Part shown: one piece after another, positions 17,736 through 30,024 of the stretch
How positions within the stretch are numbered: position 1 is the stretch's first letter
Layout: each line of letters starts with the position of its first letter
Assembly: GCA_025360045.1 (NCBI GenBank)
Contig: JANYCY010000019.1
Coordinates: 1-64,000 of the forward strand
From: Janthinobacterium sp.
GTDB lineage: Bacteria; Pseudomonadota; Gammaproteobacteria; Burkholderiales; Chitinibacteraceae
DNA: 64,000 nucleotides
Direction of reading: 5' to 3'
Translations under genes and position numbers: made by a program
Notes under the pieces: model-generated
Told to the model about the DNA's origin: nothing
The model's input: only the letters and a program-made list of their open reading frames with translations
Database searches by the model: none

Positions 17736-17771
17736 ATTGGTCCTCGCTTATGTATCCGGTAAAATTCGCCC

Positions 17772-18491
17772 ATGAGCAAATTAACATTAGATCGCATCCT
17801 GCAATCGCAGGGCTTTGGTACGCGCAAGGGTTGTCGCGAGATGATTACCGACGGTGAAGTGGCCGTAAACGGTGAAATTGTCAGCAACTTTAAGCTCGCT
17901 TTTGAAACTACAGGGCTAGAGCTCACCATCTTTGGTGAAAGCTGGCCCTATCGTGAGCATGTCTATATTGCGCTGAATAAACCGGCCAATTTTGAATGCT
18001 CGCGTAAACCTAGCCACCACCCCGGTGTGCTTACCCTTCTGCCAGAGCAATTTAATTGGCGCGAAGTGCAGCCAGTTGGGCGTTTAGATCACGACACCAC
18101 GGGCCTGCTACTGATGTCAGACGACGGCTCGTTTATCCATGCGCAATCCTCCCCTAAGCGCCATGTGCCTAAGGTTTATGTCGCCATTACCGCCGAGCCA
18201 GTGAGCGATGAATTGGTCGCGCTGTTAATTGCCGGTGTGCAGCTCAATGATGAGCCTGCGCCGCTGGCTGCCGTGCATTGCAAAAAGCTAGGCGAGCATG
18301 AGCTGGAAATTGTGCTGGAGCAGGGCAAATATCATCAGGTAAAACGCATGTTGGCCGCTGCAGGTAATCATTGCGCTGGTTTGCGCCGCTCCGAGATTGG
18401 TGGCTTAAAACTGGCTGAAATGGATTTAGCTGAAGGCGAGTGGTGTTATTTATCAGAGGTGCAAATGGCGCTGTTGGTGCCAGCACAGTAA
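17772..18491 (+). CDS. rsuA: 16S rRNA pseudouridine synthase, RsuA family
   Basis: A 239-residue protein with an N-terminal S4 RNA-binding domain (LTLDRILQSQGFGTRKGCRE, about residues 4-60) and an RsuA/RluE-type catalytic domain. The catalytic aspartate lies in GRLDHDTTGLLL. The C-terminal part has the family motif QGKYHQVKRM. By family, it isomerises a uridine in 16S rRNA (position 516 in E. coli) to pseudouridine. Paralogues such as RluE or RluF cannot be fully excluded. Monocistronic, downstream of a terminator. Confidence 0.85.
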   Translation: MSKLTLDRILQSQGFGTRKGCREMITDGEVAVNGEIVSNFKLAFETTGLELTIFGESWPYREHVYIALNKPANFECSRKPSHHPGVLTLLPEQFNWREVQPVGRLDHDTTGLLLMSDDGSFIHAQSSPKRHVPKVYVAITAEPVSDELVALLIAGVQLNDEPAPLAAVHCKKLGEHELEIVLEQGKYHQVKRMLAAAGNHCAGLRRSEIGGLKLAEMDLAEGEWCYLSEVQMALLVPAQ

Positions 18492-18602
18492 AAGATATGG
18501 GGGAGGTAGAGATGTAATGGCGTAGTCATTTATTTGTTATTAATTTGCCATTAATTTTCATTACTCTGACTACCTTTTTGCTATTTGCCTAAGGGTATCC
18601 CC

Positions 18603-20285
18603 ATGAATTTACGTAATGGCCTGCTTATGGCCAGCATCGCGTTGGCGCTTACTGCATGTAATGACTCTGATGTGGCGGCTCCCGAAGCCGTCGCTGCTCC
18701 GGTTGAAGTAAAGCTGATTGCCATTAACGATTTTCACGGCAATATCGAAGCGGCTGATGGCATTACCCTCACTTCCCCTGATCCTAAAGACCCAAGCAAA
18801 ACCATTAAAACAGCGGTGGGTGGTGCTGAATATCTAGCGACTTGGGTTAAAAACCTTAAAGCTAAAAATCCAAATAATGTCGTGGTTTCAGCGGGGGATT
18901 TGATCGGTGCTAGCCCGATGATTTCTGCGCTATACCACGATGAGCCAACGATTGAATCCATGAATGCCTTGGGTTTGGATTTTAATGCGGTAGGTAATCA
19001 CGAGTTTGATGATGGCAGCGCAGAATTACTGCGTATGCAAAATGGCGGCTGCCATGCAGATGCAAGTACAAGTTGCGCTGGTGGCAAGTTTGAAGGTGCT
19101 AAATTTAAGTTTCTAGCTGCCAATGTGCAAGATAGCAAAACCGGTAAAACACTCTTCCCTGCTTACCTAATCAAAGAATTTAACGGCGTCAAAGTCGGCT
19201 TTATTGGCATGACTTTAAAAGGCACGCCGGGCATTGTTACGCCGTCTGGCATTGTGGGTTTAGATTTTAAAGATGAAGTAGAAACCGCCAATAAGCTGGT
19301 GCCTGAGCTGCAAAAGCTGGGGGTTGAAACCATTGTGGTCTTGCTGCACGAAGGTGGAGTGACGGTTGATAAAAAATACAATGAATGTAATGGGATTTCC
19401 GGTCCTATCGTCGATATCGTTAACAAGCTAGATAAAGCCATCGATGTGGTGATTTCTGGCCATACCCATCAGCCTTATAATTGCAAAATCAACGATAAGC
19501 TAGTGACCAGCGCCTATCAATATGGCGGCATGGTGACGGATATTGATCTAACGATTGATTCTAAAACCCGCAATGTGACTAAGATGAGCGCCAATAATTT
19601 AGCCGTAACGCGAGATGTGCCAAAAGATGCGGCCCAAACATCGCTGATCGAAAAATTCCTGAAATTAGTTTCACCGCTGAAAGACCGAGTGGCTGGAACG
19701 ATTGCTGGCGCACTGACTAAAACCGCGACAGCCGCCGGCGAGATGTCACTGGGCCGTGTGATTGCCGATGCCCAGCTTGATGCAACGGCAGATAAGAGTA
19801 ATGGCGCTTCGCAAATCTCCTTTATGAATCCGGGTGGCGTGCGTGCCGATTTAACACCAGACGCGGCGGGCAAGGTGACTTACGGGCAGCTGTTTACTGT
19901 ACAACCTTTCGGCAATACTCTAGTAACGATGACACTGACTGGTGAGCAAATTGATAAAGTGCTGGAGCAGCAATGGAATGGTGCTGCAGTCAAAATCATG
20001 CAAGTTTCTGCTGGCTTTAGTTACACATGGGATAAGAGCAAGCCAGATGGTAGCAAGGTTGATATTGCCAACATTAAGCTTAATGGCGTAGCAATCGACC
20101 CGAAAGCGAGCTACCGCGTAACAGTGAATAACTTTATGGCAACAGGCGGCGACGGTTATCTGGAGTTTGTAAACGGTAAAAGCGTGCTTGGTGGCCCGCA
20201 AGATGTGGATGCCTTGGAAAACTACCTGAAGAAAAACCCATTGCTTGCTGTGCCAAAAACAGAGCGTATTAGTGTTTTGAACTAA
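18603..20285 (+). CDS. 5'-nucleotidase/metallophosphatase lipoprotein
   Basis: About 560 residues with a lipoprotein signal (ASIALALTAC), so it is periplasmic or surface-bound. An N-terminal calcineurin-like metallophosphatase domain holds the metal motifs INDFHGN, GDLIGASPM, GNHEFDDG and SGHTHQPY. The C-terminal 5'-nucleotidase domain holds NPGGVRADL and the substrate-binding NNFMATGGDGY. By family, it hydrolyses extracellular nucleotides to nucleosides and phosphate. The ATG at 18603 with AAGGGTA upstream starts the signal peptide; a TTG 18 bases earlier gives a non-signal extension. Confidence 0.92.
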   Translation: MNLRNGLLMASIALALTACNDSDVAAPEAVAAPVEVKLIAINDFHGNIEAADGITLTSPDPKDPSKTIKTAVGGAEYLATWVKNLKAKNPNNVVVSAGDLIGASPMISALYHDEPTIESMNALGLDFNAVGNHEFDDGSAELLRMQNGGCHADASTSCAGGKFEGAKFKFLAANVQDSKTGKTLFPAYLIKEFNGVKVGFIGMTLKGTPGIVTPSGIVGLDFKDEVETANKLVPELQKLGVETIVVLLHEGGVTVDKKYNECNGISGPIVDIVNKLDKAIDVVISGHTHQPYNCKINDKLVTSAYQYGGMVTDIDLTIDSKTRNVTKMSANNLAVTRDVPKDAAQTSLIEKFLKLVSPLKDRVAGTIAGALTKTATAAGEMSLGRVIADAQLDATADKSNGASQISFMNPGGVRADLTPDAAGKVTYGQLFTVQPFGNTLVTMTLTGEQIDKVLEQQWNGAAVKIMQVSAGFSYTWDKSKPDGSKVDIANIKLNGVAIDPKASYRVTVNNFMATGGDGYLEFVNGKSVLGGPQDVDALENYLKKNPLLAVPKTERISVLN

Positions 20286-20446
20286 GTTATCAATCACGGC
20301 CTTGAGTCGTGAAGAGCTTGTACTAAGCCGCAGTCATTTTCCGCATGAAGGGAAGGTGCTGCGGCTTGTATATTGTCTTTTACATAAGAAGCCATCAAAT
20401 TTAGCTCAGTTAGCTATGCTTAACCCTATACCTTGGGGGTGAGCAA

Positions 20447-21085
20447 ATGAAACATCGATGTCTACAGCGTAGGCAGTTTTTATTGTTGGTCAGCAGCTTA
20501 CTCGCCACGGTGGCCATACCAGCATGGGCGGCGGGTTCACAAGGTGAAGTGAAGCTGCTCGAAGGACTGGCGTGGCGAAATAATCAGCCATTAAAAGTAG
20601 GTGACCCTATTGCGGCTGGGGATCATTTGCGCACCGGTGCAGATTCAAAACTGGTGGTGAGGGTAGAGGGCGATGTGTATTTGCTGCGCGCGAATAGTGC
20701 TTTGCAGCTAGAGCAAAAAGGATTGCTGCTGAGCGGATTGCGCTTACTGAGCGGGGCTTTATTGGCGGTATTTTCTAAGGGCCATAAGCAAATTATTACC
20801 CCAACGGTAACGGCGGGGATACGCGGTACAGGGCTGTATGCCGAGGCCAGCGAGCAAAGCACCTACTTTTGCCTCTGCTATGGCGAAGTCGATTTAAGCC
20901 CAATGCATCAAGAGTCAAAACGTTTTCGGGTAAAGGCTAGCCACCATAAAGCGCATACGCTGGATGCGAAAGGCGGCATAGAAAAATCGCCACTTCGTAA
21001 TCATAGCGATGACGAATTGGCGATTTTAGAAGCATTAGCGGGGCGTAAACCTAATCACGCTAGTAGGGCGGGGGAAACCCAATAG
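20447..21085 (+). CDS. FecR-domain exported protein
   Basis: A 212-residue protein with a signal peptide carrying a twin-arginine motif (RRQFLLL, then AIPAWA), so Tat export is likely. The mature part is a FecR domain: GEVKLLEGLAWRNNQPLKVG, then DHLRTGADSKLVV and the glycine-rich ITPTVTAGIRGTGLY. Stand-alone periplasmic FecR-domain proteins are common near sensory or surface systems, and their ligands are unknown. No sigma factor or TonB receptor is adjacent, so classical Fec-type signalling is not supported here. Confidence 0.8.
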   Translation: MKHRCLQRRQFLLLVSSLLATVAIPAWAAGSQGEVKLLEGLAWRNNQPLKVGDPIAAGDHLRTGADSKLVVRVEGDVYLLRANSALQLEQKGLLLSGLRLLSGALLAVFSKGHKQIITPTVTAGIRGTGLYAEASEQSTYFCLCYGEVDLSPMHQESKRFRVKASHHKAHTLDAKGGIEKSPLRNHSDDELAILEALAGRKPNHASRAGETQ

Positions 21086-21149
21086 GCGCTGAGCAAATAG
21101 TTTTTTTGAGCAGGCAGCGAAAAAATGTAATGACCACGCTCTCTGCATG

Positions 21150-21400
21150 GGGCTTAAGTCACCCCTTGAAGCACGCCGAAACGAGGAATAAGCGGCTCGG
21201 GGTCTCGGAAAAGGGGTAGCGAGGCAGCGAGCGAGCAGCCTTTTACGCCGAGCCGATTATCCGCAGTGAGGGGCCTTCGTGCTGGTCGGGGCGGCCTTCT
21301 TTGCTTCCTTTCTTGGCCGTTCAAGAAAGGGAGTCCCTCGCGGGGGATTCCCGCACCGAAATCAACGTGCCGAAGGCACTAAAAAGATCTTTTTGACTTT
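21150..21400 (-). repeat. Family A dispersed repeat, copy 2
   Basis: Full-length reverse copy, from CCTTGAAGCACGCCGA to CAACGTGCCGAAGGCACTAA. It has the internal CGAGGCAGCGAGCGAG block also seen in copy 1. It fills the gap between the FecR-domain gene and the orphan binding protein. Confidence 0.8.
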
Positions 21401-21413
21401 GCTTATCGCCTAT

Positions 21414-21450
21414 GAGGTGAAACCCGCGAACAATAAAGCGGGTTTCACTC
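21414..21450. repeat. Family E-like hairpin
   Basis: GAGGTGAAACCCGC and GCGGGTTTCACTC form a stem of about 12 bp. It is related to the GTAGGGCGGGTGAAACCCGC elements elsewhere. It could end transcription of the minus-strand binding-protein gene, although no T run is present. Confidence 0.5.
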
Positions 21451-21494
21451 TTAAGAAGGGTGCACAACAAAGTGCACTCCATCGGCTCTACCGT

Positions 21495-22757
21495 TTACTT
21501 TACTAGCCGTGCATTCCAGTTTTTTACCGCAGCATCTAGGGCTGCTTTGGCCGATTTACGGCCAGTAATGGCGGCTTGTATTTCGTTTTGCAAAGCGCGC
21601 TGCATGGTGGTTTCATCTGGCAAGATGCCTGGCTCTAGTGTTAGCGTTTTGGCGTTACCAATCGATAGCGCGGCGATAGCGCGTGATTTTTCTACCGGAT
21701 CAGTGCTCTTCGCGCCGGACATAAAGTAGCCATCTGTTGTGGCTAGCTTAGTGGATGGGAATGTTGTGCCAGTTTCTTTAGAGAAGGCCAATTGTGCGGC
21801 ATCGCTGGTAATAAATTTACCTAGCTTGGCTGCGTCAACAGGAGACTTAGCGCCCTTAGGAATAACATAATCCATCATCCAGCCACCAAAAGCCATTTTG
21901 CCTTCGGCAATTGGGAAGGCGGCGATATCTGTTTTAGCGTAGATGGCTTTGCTATCGGTTTGAGTGCGCTTCAGGGCCTGCGGAGCCGTAGTCATCATGG
22001 CAATACGTTGCGTGTTGTACGCTGCAATTTCTTGCTCGAATTCCATTTTGAAGACGTCTTTTGGCATTGCGCCTGATTGATATAAATCAGCAAACTTTTG
22101 CAATAAAGCGACATGTTTTGGCGAATTAAATACCGCCTTGCCATTTTCAATAACGGGCAGGCCAGCATAGTAGAACCAGTTAATAAAGCTGCCACCACTT
22201 TCTGCGGATAGTTTTGGGGCAAAAGCAGGTACTTTGGTTTTTTCGCTGATTATTTTTGCTTGAGTCAATAATTCATCAAAGCTTTTTGGTGGTGCTTTAA
22301 TGCCTGCTTTATCAAATAGCTCTTTATTATAGGCAATAACCGAAACGGAATTATACGATGGGAAGGCGTAGATCTTGCCTTTATAAGTAACATCATGCAA
22401 AGCATTTACTTGGTATAGGTTTTTGTCCGCTCCCAAATATTCATCAATTGGCAAGATATTACCTTGGCGAGCAAAGTCATGTACCCAAGGTACATTGAAA
22501 TTAACCAAGGCGGGTGGATTGCCTGCTGCAATTGCCGCGATAAGCTTAGGCTGAATTTGATCCCAATTCATATCTACCCAAATAGCATCTAAGTTGGGGT
22601 TTTGCTGATTAAATTGCGATGCCATGCCTTTAAAGTAATCATTAAATTTAGGTGCCATATTCATGGTCCAAAATTCCAATTTCACTTTTTCGGCTGCAAA
22701 AGCAGGTGATGCACTTAATATACCGGCTACAACCATTGCGCTGGCAGTCTTCTTCAT
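21495..22757 (-). CDS. ABC transporter solute-binding protein, family 1
   Basis: About 420 residues with a Sec signal (ending SPAFAAEK). It is a periplasmic binding protein of the sugar or glycerol-3-phosphate class (LEFWTMNMAPKFNDYF at the start, then FPSYNSVSVIAYNKELFDKA, and late GGWMMDYVIPKGAK). It would deliver a carbohydrate-like ligand to an importer, but no permease or ATPase gene is within the window. The ATG at 22757 is chosen because TTGGAG lies about 10 bases upstream; the longer frame starts at that TTG. The nearby PfkB kinase is divergent. Confidence 0.88.
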   Translation of the reverse strand: MKKTASAMVVAGILSASPAFAAEKVKLEFWTMNMAPKFNDYFKGMASQFNQQNPNLDAIWVDMNWDQIQPKLIAAIAAGNPPALVNFNVPWVHDFARQGNILPIDEYLGADKNLYQVNALHDVTYKGKIYAFPSYNSVSVIAYNKELFDKAGIKAPPKSFDELLTQAKIISEKTKVPAFAPKLSAESGGSFINWFYYAGLPVIENGKAVFNSPKHVALLQKFADLYQSGAMPKDVFKMEFEQEIAAYNTQRIAMMTTAPQALKRTQTDSKAIYAKTDIAAFPIAEGKMAFGGWMMDYVIPKGAKSPVDAAKLGKFITSDAAQLAFSKETGTTFPSTKLATTDGYFMSGAKSTDPVEKSRAIAALSIGNAKTLTLEPGILPDETTMQRALQNEIQAAITGRKSAKAALDAAVKNWNARLVK

Positions 22758-23122
22758 CTTGGTTTTCTCCAATTTTTTTAGGTCAGTATAGTCTTGACCA
22801 ATATCTGCATTGTGAAACTGAGGCGCATATTCATAGTGTGTATAACTTTACAAAATAACCGTAGAAAAATACATTACATAAAACATCAATAGAGTGTAGA
22901 TGCTTGTCATATTCCAAATGATTTTTGCTTTAAAGAAATACGGCACTATTTAGCTTAGTTATTATCGAGTAGGCGGGGGTGGTATTTGTGCTGGTCCCAA
23001 GACAAAAGTATTTGGGGATGATGATTTAATCATCGCCTCACTAAGACATAAAATAAGGGCAGATTAATTGATTGCCTTCAACCTATAATTGGCAGCTAAA
23101 CCCTAAGGCGAGGTATGAAACG
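22758..23122. other. Divergent intergenic region, nothing identified
   Basis: An AT-rich gap of about 365 bases between the orphan binding protein and the PfkB kinase. The only structure noticed is a 15-bp palindrome (GATGATT-T-AATCATC, 23020-23034), about 90 bp before the kinase start. Confidence 0.5.
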
Positions 23123-24067
23123 ATGTCTATTTTGATCTGTGGTTCTATGGCCTACGACACGATTATGGTGTTTCCTGATCGCTTCAAAAATCATATCTTG
23201 CCAGAAAAAATTCATATGCTTTCGGTGTCGTTTATGGTGCCAGAAATGCGCCGTGAATTTGGCGGCTGCGCGGGTAATATCGCTTATAGCCTGAAAATGC
23301 TTGGGGGCGATCCGCAGATTATGGCCACCGCTGGCTGCGATTTTGCTCCCTATGCAGAGCGCCTCGATGTATTGGGCATTCGCCGTGACAGTATTCAGGA
23401 AGTTGAAAACACCTTTACTGGGCAATGCTTTTTAACCACCGATTTAGATTCAAATCAAATCAATGCATTTCACCCCGGTGCGATGAGTTTTTCACATTTA
23501 AACCGTGTAAATGATGTGAAAGAGGCGATTGAATTGGCGATTGTCTCCCCAGATGGCAAGCAGGGTATGCAAGAGCATTGCGAGCAGCTGGCAGCGACGG
23601 GGATTCCTTTTGTTTTTGATCCGGGCCAAGGCTTGCCGATGTTTAGCAAAGACGAGCTATTACGCATGATTTCGCAGGCTAGTTTTTTGACGCTGAATGA
23701 TTACGAGCTGGAAATGGTATTGAGTACCACCGGTTTTAGCCTAGAAGCTTTGCAACAAGCCGTGAAGGTACTGATTGTGACGCTGGGTGGCAAAGGTTCT
23801 AAAATTTATGAGGCCGGAGTTTGCCACGATATTCCAGCGGTTGCGGCGGATGAAGTATTAGATCCTACTGGCTGCGGAGATGCTTATCGTGCGGGACTGT
23901 TGCATGGCATCAGCCAAGGCTGGGATTGGCCGACGACAGGGCGGCTGGCTTCATTATTAGGCACCATTAAGATTGCCACGAAAGGCGGGCAGAATCACGC
24001 CATCAGTCGTGAAGCATTGGCAGCGCGTTTTGAAGTGGCGTTTGGCTTTGCTTTGCCTTCGGCTTGA
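23123..24067 (+). CDS. PfkB-family carbohydrate/nucleoside kinase
   Basis: A protein of about 314 residues of the ribokinase fold. The first signature is GGCAGNIAYSLKMLGGDP (about residues 47-64), and the second carries the catalytic aspartate and anion hole (DPTGCGDAYRAG). Overall it resembles the adenosine/sugar kinase branch (N-terminal CGSMAYDTIMVFPD). It phosphorylates a sugar or nucleoside with ATP. The ATG at 23123 has GCGAGG about 9 bases upstream and the conserved N-terminus; the frame from 23072 adds unrelated residues. Confidence 0.87.
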   Translation: MSILICGSMAYDTIMVFPDRFKNHILPEKIHMLSVSFMVPEMRREFGGCAGNIAYSLKMLGGDPQIMATAGCDFAPYAERLDVLGIRRDSIQEVENTFTGQCFLTTDLDSNQINAFHPGAMSFSHLNRVNDVKEAIELAIVSPDGKQGMQEHCEQLAATGIPFVFDPGQGLPMFSKDELLRMISQASFLTLNDYELEMVLSTTGFSLEALQQAVKVLIVTLGGKGSKIYEAGVCHDIPAVAADEVLDPTGCGDAYRAGLLHGISQGWDWPTTGRLASLLGTIKIATKGGQNHAISREALAARFEVAFGFALPSA

Positions 24068-24138
24068 GTTGATGTGTGTGTAAGCTAATCTTATCAACTT
24101 AACGACTTGTTTCATTCTTAGACAAAGAGTGAATCATC

Positions 24139-24198
24139 GTAGGGCGGATGAAACCCACGTGTTTTTCAGCATGGCTCGGCGGGTTTCACCCGCCCTAC
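24139..24198. repeat. Family E hairpin repeat, copy 1
   Basis: GTAGGGCGGATGAAACCCAC and GGCGGGTTTCACCCGCCCTAC form a long imperfect hairpin. The rest of the gap between the kinase and the nuclease (24068-24386) holds only the leader hairpin listed next. Confidence 0.75.
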
Positions 24199-24309
24199 GA
24201 CCAATATTTCGCTTCAGTTGATAGGATTGGGGTATCGCCCTGCTCATTTTCCCTCACGCGCATTAGCATTATCTACTGTATCAAATCTGTCATTTAACTG
24301 ACGCCATCC

Positions 24310-24375
24310 CTTCATGTTTTATCTATATGGTCTAGCCCCAGGTTGGAAGATCCGACTAAAACCATATAAATGAAG
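24310..24375 (+). promoter_or_regulatory. Leader hairpin before nuclease gene
   Basis: CTTCAT and TATATGGT pair with ACCATATA and ATGAAG, giving two stacked stems around a 29-base loop. The structure ends one base before the ribosome binding region (GCAGGGG) of the exported nuclease. It may affect translation or mRNA stability. Inference from pairing only. Confidence 0.4.
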
Positions 24376-24386
24376 CAGGGGTTGCA

Positions 24387-27121
<2,735 letters not shown>

Positions 27122-27122
<1 letters not shown>

Positions 27123-27718
27123 TGAAACACACTCTCAAACTGGCCTTAGCCAGCCTTTTACTTACGTGCAGCAGCTTGGCCTCGGCCGCAATCTATCATG
27201 TGGATGTAGATACTAGCTCGATTAATGGGCAGGGCGGCTTTGTTGGTTTTGGTTTAAATGGCACGGGTGCGCCCTTTGTAAACGCCATCATTAGCCAATT
27301 TCTCGGTGCTAGCTTGGGTGCGCTTGATGCAGACGGCACATTTAATGTATTCGGAGATTTAAGCTCATCGCTCAAGCTAGATAGCCACGATGCGAATCAG
27401 CTGACCCAAGGTGTGGTTTTTGGTAACAAGCTGCAATTTGATGTGGAGTTTACTGCTGATCAAGATTTATCTAACTCCGGCACTAGCTTTGCTTTCTCTG
27501 TACTGGATAAAAACTTCGCGGCTTTATTGGGCAATGATCCTAGCGGGATTGTTGTTCAAGCCGAATTTACCCCAGGGGCTGCATTAAACTTTTCAAGCAA
27601 TACGGCTGCGGCAGCGATTACTCCGGTGCCAGAGCCAGAAACCTACGCCTTAATGGGCTTGGGTTTATTAGGTTTGGCCATGCGCCGCAAGCGTGGTGTA
27701 TTCGCTAGGGTGAGTTAA
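27122..27718 (+). CDS. PEP-CTERM sorting-domain protein
   Basis: A 198-residue exported protein with a signal peptide (ending SSLASA) and a classic C-terminal PEP-CTERM signal: VPEPETYALMGLGLLGLA followed by the basic RRKR tail. Such proteins are processed by an exosortase and displayed outside the cell, often with exopolysaccharide. The body has no recognised domain. Coupled to the nuclease gene by a TAATG overlap, so it probably works with, or is displayed beside, that enzyme. No exosortase gene is in the window. Confidence 0.85.
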
Positions 27719-27734
27719 GCCTCGCCCCGATAGG

Positions 27735-27763
27735 AAAGCGACTCCAGCTGGGGTCGCTTTTTT
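27735..27763 (+). terminator. Rho-independent terminator after PEP-CTERM gene
   Basis: AAAGCGACTCC pairs with GGGGTCGCTTT (one G-T pair) around AGCT and is followed by a T run. Confidence 0.85.
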
Positions 27764-28250
27764 GCATTTGGGCGCTTATTTACATGGCTGTTGTAAAAAT
27801 GAAATTATTATTTTTACTATGGCGTGTATTTTTGTAAGAAAACTTGTTCCTGCGCAGTATTTACCGCTTAATTTGTACTTGAACTTAAACGCATCGCTTG
27901 TTTTATCCTTTCAACCAAACTGACAAGGTTTGCTGTAAATGCGGTTCTCGTATTTTTTTGAGCATTTTGTGCTAAATATTTATTAAGTTTGAGCGGATGG
28001 TGCAGGTAAAGTGGCGCATCATGGTAGTGGCTAATACTTTGTAGCTTTGAGCTATGATTTATATCGTTTTTTTATACAAGGAAGGCTGCAAATAGCGCTG
28101 TAATGTTTGCAATTTTAAATAAGTCAGCCTTGAAAGTGTTGGGGATATCTCTAGTAGGACTTGGCCCTAACGTGAGGTTTACTGATAGACAGCACTTTTA
28201 AGACTCTGTATGAGTTTTCTCTATTAACTTAGTAAGGTGGGGAATCACTA
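27764..28250. other. AT-rich gap upstream of dppA
   Basis: About 490 bases without a credible frame. It must hold the dppA promoter, but I see no confident -35/-10 pair, riboswitch or repeat-family copy in it. Confidence 0.5.
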
Positions 28251-29849
28251 ATGCGATTGAAACAGCTCGGATATATTCTCGCTACGGCGTGTGCTTTGAA
28301 TACGGGGGCTGCAATGGCCGCCGGCAAAACTCTGATTTTCTGCTCTGAAGGCAGCCCCGCCGGTTTTGATCCGGTACGCTATACCTCTGGTACTGATTTC
28401 GATGCTTCTGCCGAAACTGTTTTCAATCGCTTGGTGCAATTCAAGCAAGGCTCTACCCAAATTGAGCCAGGCCTTGCTGAGAAATGGGAAGTATCGCCAG
28501 ATGGTCTGACTTACACCTTTAATCTGCGTAAAGGCGTTAAGTTTCATACCACGCCATACTTTAAGCCAAGTCGTGATTTTAATGCCGACGATGTGGAATT
28601 CACTTTCCAACGCATGACGAACAAAAACCTGCCATTTAATAAGGCAGCGCCATCTGATTTCCCTTATGTATCGGATATGGCTCTAGACACCAATATTGTG
28701 GGTATCGAAAAAGTTGATGCTTACACTGTTCGCCTGAAGCTTAAAACCGTTGACGCCGCATTCTTGCAAAATATTGCTATGTCTTTTGCCTCAATCTATT
28801 CGGCTGAATACGCCGATAGCTTGGTGAAGAGCGGGAAGACTGCACAAATGAACACCATGCCGATTGGTACCGGTCCATTTGTGTTTAAGAGCTATCAAAA
28901 AGACAGCAATATCCGCTTTGATGCCAATGAGCAATATTGGAAGAAAGGCGATGTAAAACTGGGCAAGCTGATTTTTGCGATTACGCCAGATGCGTCTGTG
29001 CGTTACCAAAAACTGCAAAAGGGTGAATGCCATGTGATGGTTTATCCTAAGCCTGCTGACTTAAAAGCCATGACGGCTAATCCTGATTTGACCGTGCCTT
29101 CACAAGCCGGTTTTAACTTGGGCTACTTGGCTTACAACGTTCAACACAAGCCGCTGGATAAATTAGAAGTGCGTCAAGCACTCGATATGGCGATTAACAA
29201 AAAAGCCATTATTGAAGCGGTTTATCAAGGTGCTGGTCAATCTGCGACCAACCCAATGCCGCCTACCCAGTGGTCTTACAATAAAAAACTGAAAGATGCG
29301 GCTTATGATCCGGTTAAAGCCAAGGCTTTGCTGAAGAAAGCCGGTATTGCCGAAGGCACCGAGATCACCCTGTGGGCGATGCCAGTACAGCGTCCGTACA
29401 ACCCAAATGCAAAATTAATGGCTGAAATGATTCAAGCCGATTGGGAAAAAGTAGGCATCAAGGGCAAGATCACCACTTACGAGTGGGGCGAGTATCTGAA
29501 GCGCGGTAAGGCTGGCGAGCACGACAGCATGCTGGTGGGCTGGACAGGTGACAATGGCGATCCTGATAACTGGCTAGGCGTGAATTTGGCTTGCGGCTCG
29601 CTGGAAGGCAATAACTACGCTAAGTGGTGCGATAAAGAATTCGATGGCTTGATCACTAAAGCGCGTGCTCTTAATAATCAAGGCGAGCGCACTAAGCTGT
29701 ATGAAAAAGCTCAGGAAATCTTTAAGCGCGAACTTCCTTGGACGACCGTTGCTCACTCGACGGTATATCAGCCGATGCGTAAAGAAGTACAAGGCTACAA
29801 GATCAGCCCATTTGGTCTGAACTCTTTTGTTGGCGTGAGCTTGAAATAA
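28251..29849 (+). CDS. dppA: Dipeptide-binding protein DppA
   Basis: A 532-residue periplasmic peptide-binding protein (family 5). The signal peptide ends GAAMAAG. The mature start, KTLIFCSEGSPAGFDPVRYT, closely follows DppA, and EKWEVSPDGLTYTFNLRKGV is the family signature. It captures dipeptides (in some bacteria also heme or 5-aminolevulinate) for the DppBCDF importer encoded downstream. A terminator and a family E repeat lie between it and dppB, which would let the binding protein be made in excess over the membrane parts. Confidence 0.95.
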   Translation: MRLKQLGYILATACALNTGAAMAAGKTLIFCSEGSPAGFDPVRYTSGTDFDASAETVFNRLVQFKQGSTQIEPGLAEKWEVSPDGLTYTFNLRKGVKFHTTPYFKPSRDFNADDVEFTFQRMTNKNLPFNKAAPSDFPYVSDMALDTNIVGIEKVDAYTVRLKLKTVDAAFLQNIAMSFASIYSAEYADSLVKSGKTAQMNTMPIGTGPFVFKSYQKDSNIRFDANEQYWKKGDVKLGKLIFAITPDASVRYQKLQKGECHVMVYPKPADLKAMTANPDLTVPSQAGFNLGYLAYNVQHKPLDKLEVRQALDMAINKKAIIEAVYQGAGQSATNPMPPTQWSYNKKLKDAAYDPVKAKALLKKAGIAEGTEITLWAMPVQRPYNPNAKLMAEMIQADWEKVGIKGKITTYEWGEYLKRGKAGEHDSMLVGWTGDNGDPDNWLGVNLACGSLEGNNYAKWCDKEFDGLITKARALNNQGERTKLYEKAQEIFKRELPWTTVAHSTVYQPMRKEVQGYKISPFGLNSFVGVSLK

Positions 29850-29869
29850 TTCTGCTTGAGTAAGAAGAG

Positions 29870-29898
29870 CGGCCGCTGCGATTCGGGCGGCCGTTTTT
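29870..29898 (+). terminator. Hairpin terminator between dppA and dppB
   Basis: CGGCCGC and GCGGCCG form a 7-bp GC stem followed by TTTTT, 21 bases after the dppA stop. Partial read-through would feed dppBCDF. Confidence 0.75.
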
Positions 29899-29932
29899 GC
29901 GTAAGCGTTTTGACAACAGGATTATTGTATTT

Positions 29933-30000
29933 GTAGGGCGGGTGAAACCCGCCGTTTACTGCGTTTTATGCCAAGGCTCGGCGGGTTCCACCCGCCCTAC
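29933..30000. repeat. Family E hairpin repeat, copy 2
   Basis: GTAGGGCGGGTGAAACCCGC and the complementary GCGGGTTCCACCCGCCCTAC at the ends form a long hairpin just before dppB. Confidence 0.8.
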
Positions 30001-30024
30001 AAATTGTCGTATGGGGAAATATCC

